Assembly: GCF_000439085.1 (NCBI RefSeq)
Contig: NZ_AUUA01000005.1
Span: 1-64,000 of the forward strand
Length of the DNA stretch: 64,000 bases
Direction of reading: 5' to 3'
From: Leminorella grimontii ATCC 33999 = DSM 5078
Lineage (GTDB): Bacteria > Pseudomonadota > Gammaproteobacteria > Enterobacterales > Enterobacteriaceae
The notes beneath the pieces are model-generated. The model saw nothing but the letters and a program-made list of their open reading frames with translations. It was not told the origin of the DNA and did not search any database. A program made the translations under genes and the position numbers. Below are positions 62,848 through 64,000 of this stretch, in pieces (the stretch's first letter is position 1; each line of letters starts with the position of its first letter).

Positions 62848-64000
62848 TTACAGCTTAAGTTCGATACGTTGAATTTTGCCGACCACGAACAGATAGCTGA
62901 AAATAGCGATAGCCGCGTGAACGCCCACGTATATCAGCGCGCCGTTAAACGAGCCGGTGGAGTAGACGATATAGCCGATGGCAATAGGCGTAACGATGCC
63001 GGAAATGTTGCCGCACATGTTGAACAGCCCGCCGCTCAGGCCGCTTATTTCTTTTGGCGCCGTATCGGCCATGACGGCCCAGCCCAGCGCGCCGATGCCT
63101 TTACCGAAGAAGGCCAAGGCCATAAAGCCGACGACCAGCATTTCAGATTCGATATAGTTACAGAACACCATCGAAATAGAGAGCAGCATGCCCAGAACGA
63201 TGGGCGTTTTTCTCGCCAGCGTCACAGAGCCGGTGCGCTTCATCAGGTAATCGGAAATCACGCCGCCCAAAATGCCGCCGGCAAAGCCGCACAGCGCAGG
63301 GACGGAAGCCACAAAGCCCGCCTTCAGAATTGACATGCCGCGAGCCTGAACCAGATAAACCGGGAACCAGGTAATAAAAAAGTAGGTCAGCGCGTTGATA
63401 CAGTATTGGCCGATATAGATACCGACCAGCATCCGTGAACTCAGCAGCTGCTTGACGTAGCTTAGCTTCGGGCCGGAACTGGCGTCTTTTTTGCCGCCCG
63501 CCTGATCCATATTGGTCAGCGCGCCGCCGCGTTCGATATGGTCTATCTCGCCCTGGTTGATGCTCGGATGGTCTTTCGGGTTATGAATAACTTTTACCCA
63601 GATAAAGCTGACGATGATGCCCAAGCCGCCCATAAAGTAGAATACGAACTGCCAGCCCAGCTCGTGGGTCAGCCAGCCCATGATGGGGGCAAAAATGACG
63701 GTGGCGAAATACTGCGCCGAGTTAAAGATAGCGACAGCCGTGCCGCGCTCCTGCGCGGGGAACCACGCGGCGACGATGCGGCTGTTGCCGGGAAAAGAGG
63801 GCGACTCAGCCAGGCCAACCAGAAAGCGCAGCGTAAACAGCAAAACCAGCGCCCACATGCCGCTTAGAAAGCCGATGGCACCCTGCAGCAGCGTGAAGGT
63901 TGACCAGGTAAAGATACTCCAGAAATAAACTCGCTTGGAGCCGAAGCGGTCTAAAAGCCAGCCGCCCGGCAGCTGGCCTAATACGTAGGCCCATGAGAAA
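62848..64000 (-). CDS. gudP: D-glucarate/galactarate MFS transporter (5' end beyond window)
   Basis: The frame is open from 62848 to the window edge. The edge codons read [20 protein letters not shown], the conserved early motif of anion:cation symporters, so the ATG 63858 seen inside is not the start. About 384 codons are present; the full protein should be about 450. It has multiple membrane helices, with [20 protein letters not shown] the family signature. It imports glucarate and is the first gene of the operon. Confidence 0.94.
   Translation of the reverse strand, partial: FSWAYVLGQLPGGWLLDRFGSKRVYFWSIFTWSTFTLLQGAIGFLSGMWALVLLFTLRFLVGLAESPSFPGNSRIVAAWFPAQERGTAVAIFNSAQYFATVIFAPIMGWLTHELGWQFVFYFMGGLGIIVSFIWVKVIHNPKDHPSINQGEIDHIERGGALTNMDQAGGKKDASSGPKLSYVKQLLSSRMLVGIYIGQYCINALTYFFITWFPVYLVQARGMSILKAGFVASVPALCGFAGGILGGVISDYLMKRTGSVTLARKTPIVLGMLLSISMVFCNYIESEMLVVGFMALAFFGKGIGALGWAVMADTAPKEISGLSGGLFNMCGNISGIVTPIAIGYIVYSTGSFNGALIYVGVHAAIAIFSYLFVVGKIQRIELKL

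Noticed and set aside
61448-62872. Long open frame antisense to gudX (474 codons)
   Set aside because: It is a mirror of an intact enolase-superfamily gene; composition is implausible for a protein.

Overview
The window is chromosomal DNA of a Gram-negative enterobacterium (order Enterobacterales). Close homologues of E. coli cai/fix, yrbL, cfa, grxB, yhhW, emrRAB and gar/gud genes support this, but gene order differs from E. coli. The genus cannot be fixed from sequence alone; a Budviciaceae/Yersiniaceae-type genome is a guess.

Layout. (1) 1-2.7 kb: an invertible tail-fibre cassette with two convergent alternative C-termini between 26-bp Hin/Gin-type crossover sites, followed by its serine DNA invertase. 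(2) 2.7-11.1 kb: housekeeping genes (pirin, glutaredoxin 2, a VOC protein, a MATE pump, meso-diaminopimelate dehydrogenase, Cfa, an acetamidase/formamidase). (3) 11.1-14.2 kb: a lower-GC stretch with a DinQ-type toxin and its antisense-like repeat, an EVE-HNH nuclease, YrbL and CaiF. (4) 14.7-27.8 kb: an Aes-type esterase, yaaU-fixXCBA, and divergently caiTABCD, the anaerobic carnitine-reduction module, without caiE. (5) 28.0-37.4 kb: a Bap-type type I secretion system (MFP, ABC, TolC-like) and its giant Ig-repeat adhesin, which lacks its 5' end. (6) 37.4-53.2 kb: a contractile phage-tail bacteriocin (tailocin): tail fibres, baseplate, tape measure, tube, sheath and lysis genes, a Q-type antiterminator and an S24-type repressor, with no capsid, portal, terminase, integrase or replication genes. 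(7) 53.5-57.0 kb: emrR-emrA-emrB. (8) 57-64 kb: a merged gudP-gudX-gudD-garL-garR-garK operon, cut by the window end within gudP.

Tailocin logic. The cI-like repressor and the Q-like gene are divergently transcribed from overlapping promoters that carry palindromic GTTGWWCAAC sites. The lysis cassette and the tail-structural operon each start from a nearly identical 45-bp promoter (43/45 bases shared). Each promoter carries a -10-like TATAAA next to the predicted start, and each is followed by two intrinsic terminators before the first gene. This is the architecture of lambda pR'-tR', here duplicated. The inferred scheme is: damage, then repressor cleavage, then Q, then antitermination at both promoters, so that tails and lysis proteins appear together.

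The tail-fibre N-terminal segment (37441-37818, minus strand) ends in a crossover site but is fused to neither C-terminus. Both C-termini and the invertase lie 35 kb away, beyond core chromosomal genes, and the window itself begins inside the matching inverted site. Either the invertase has flipped about 37 kb of chromosome, truncating the Bap adhesin, or the assembly is chimeric. Testing this comes first.
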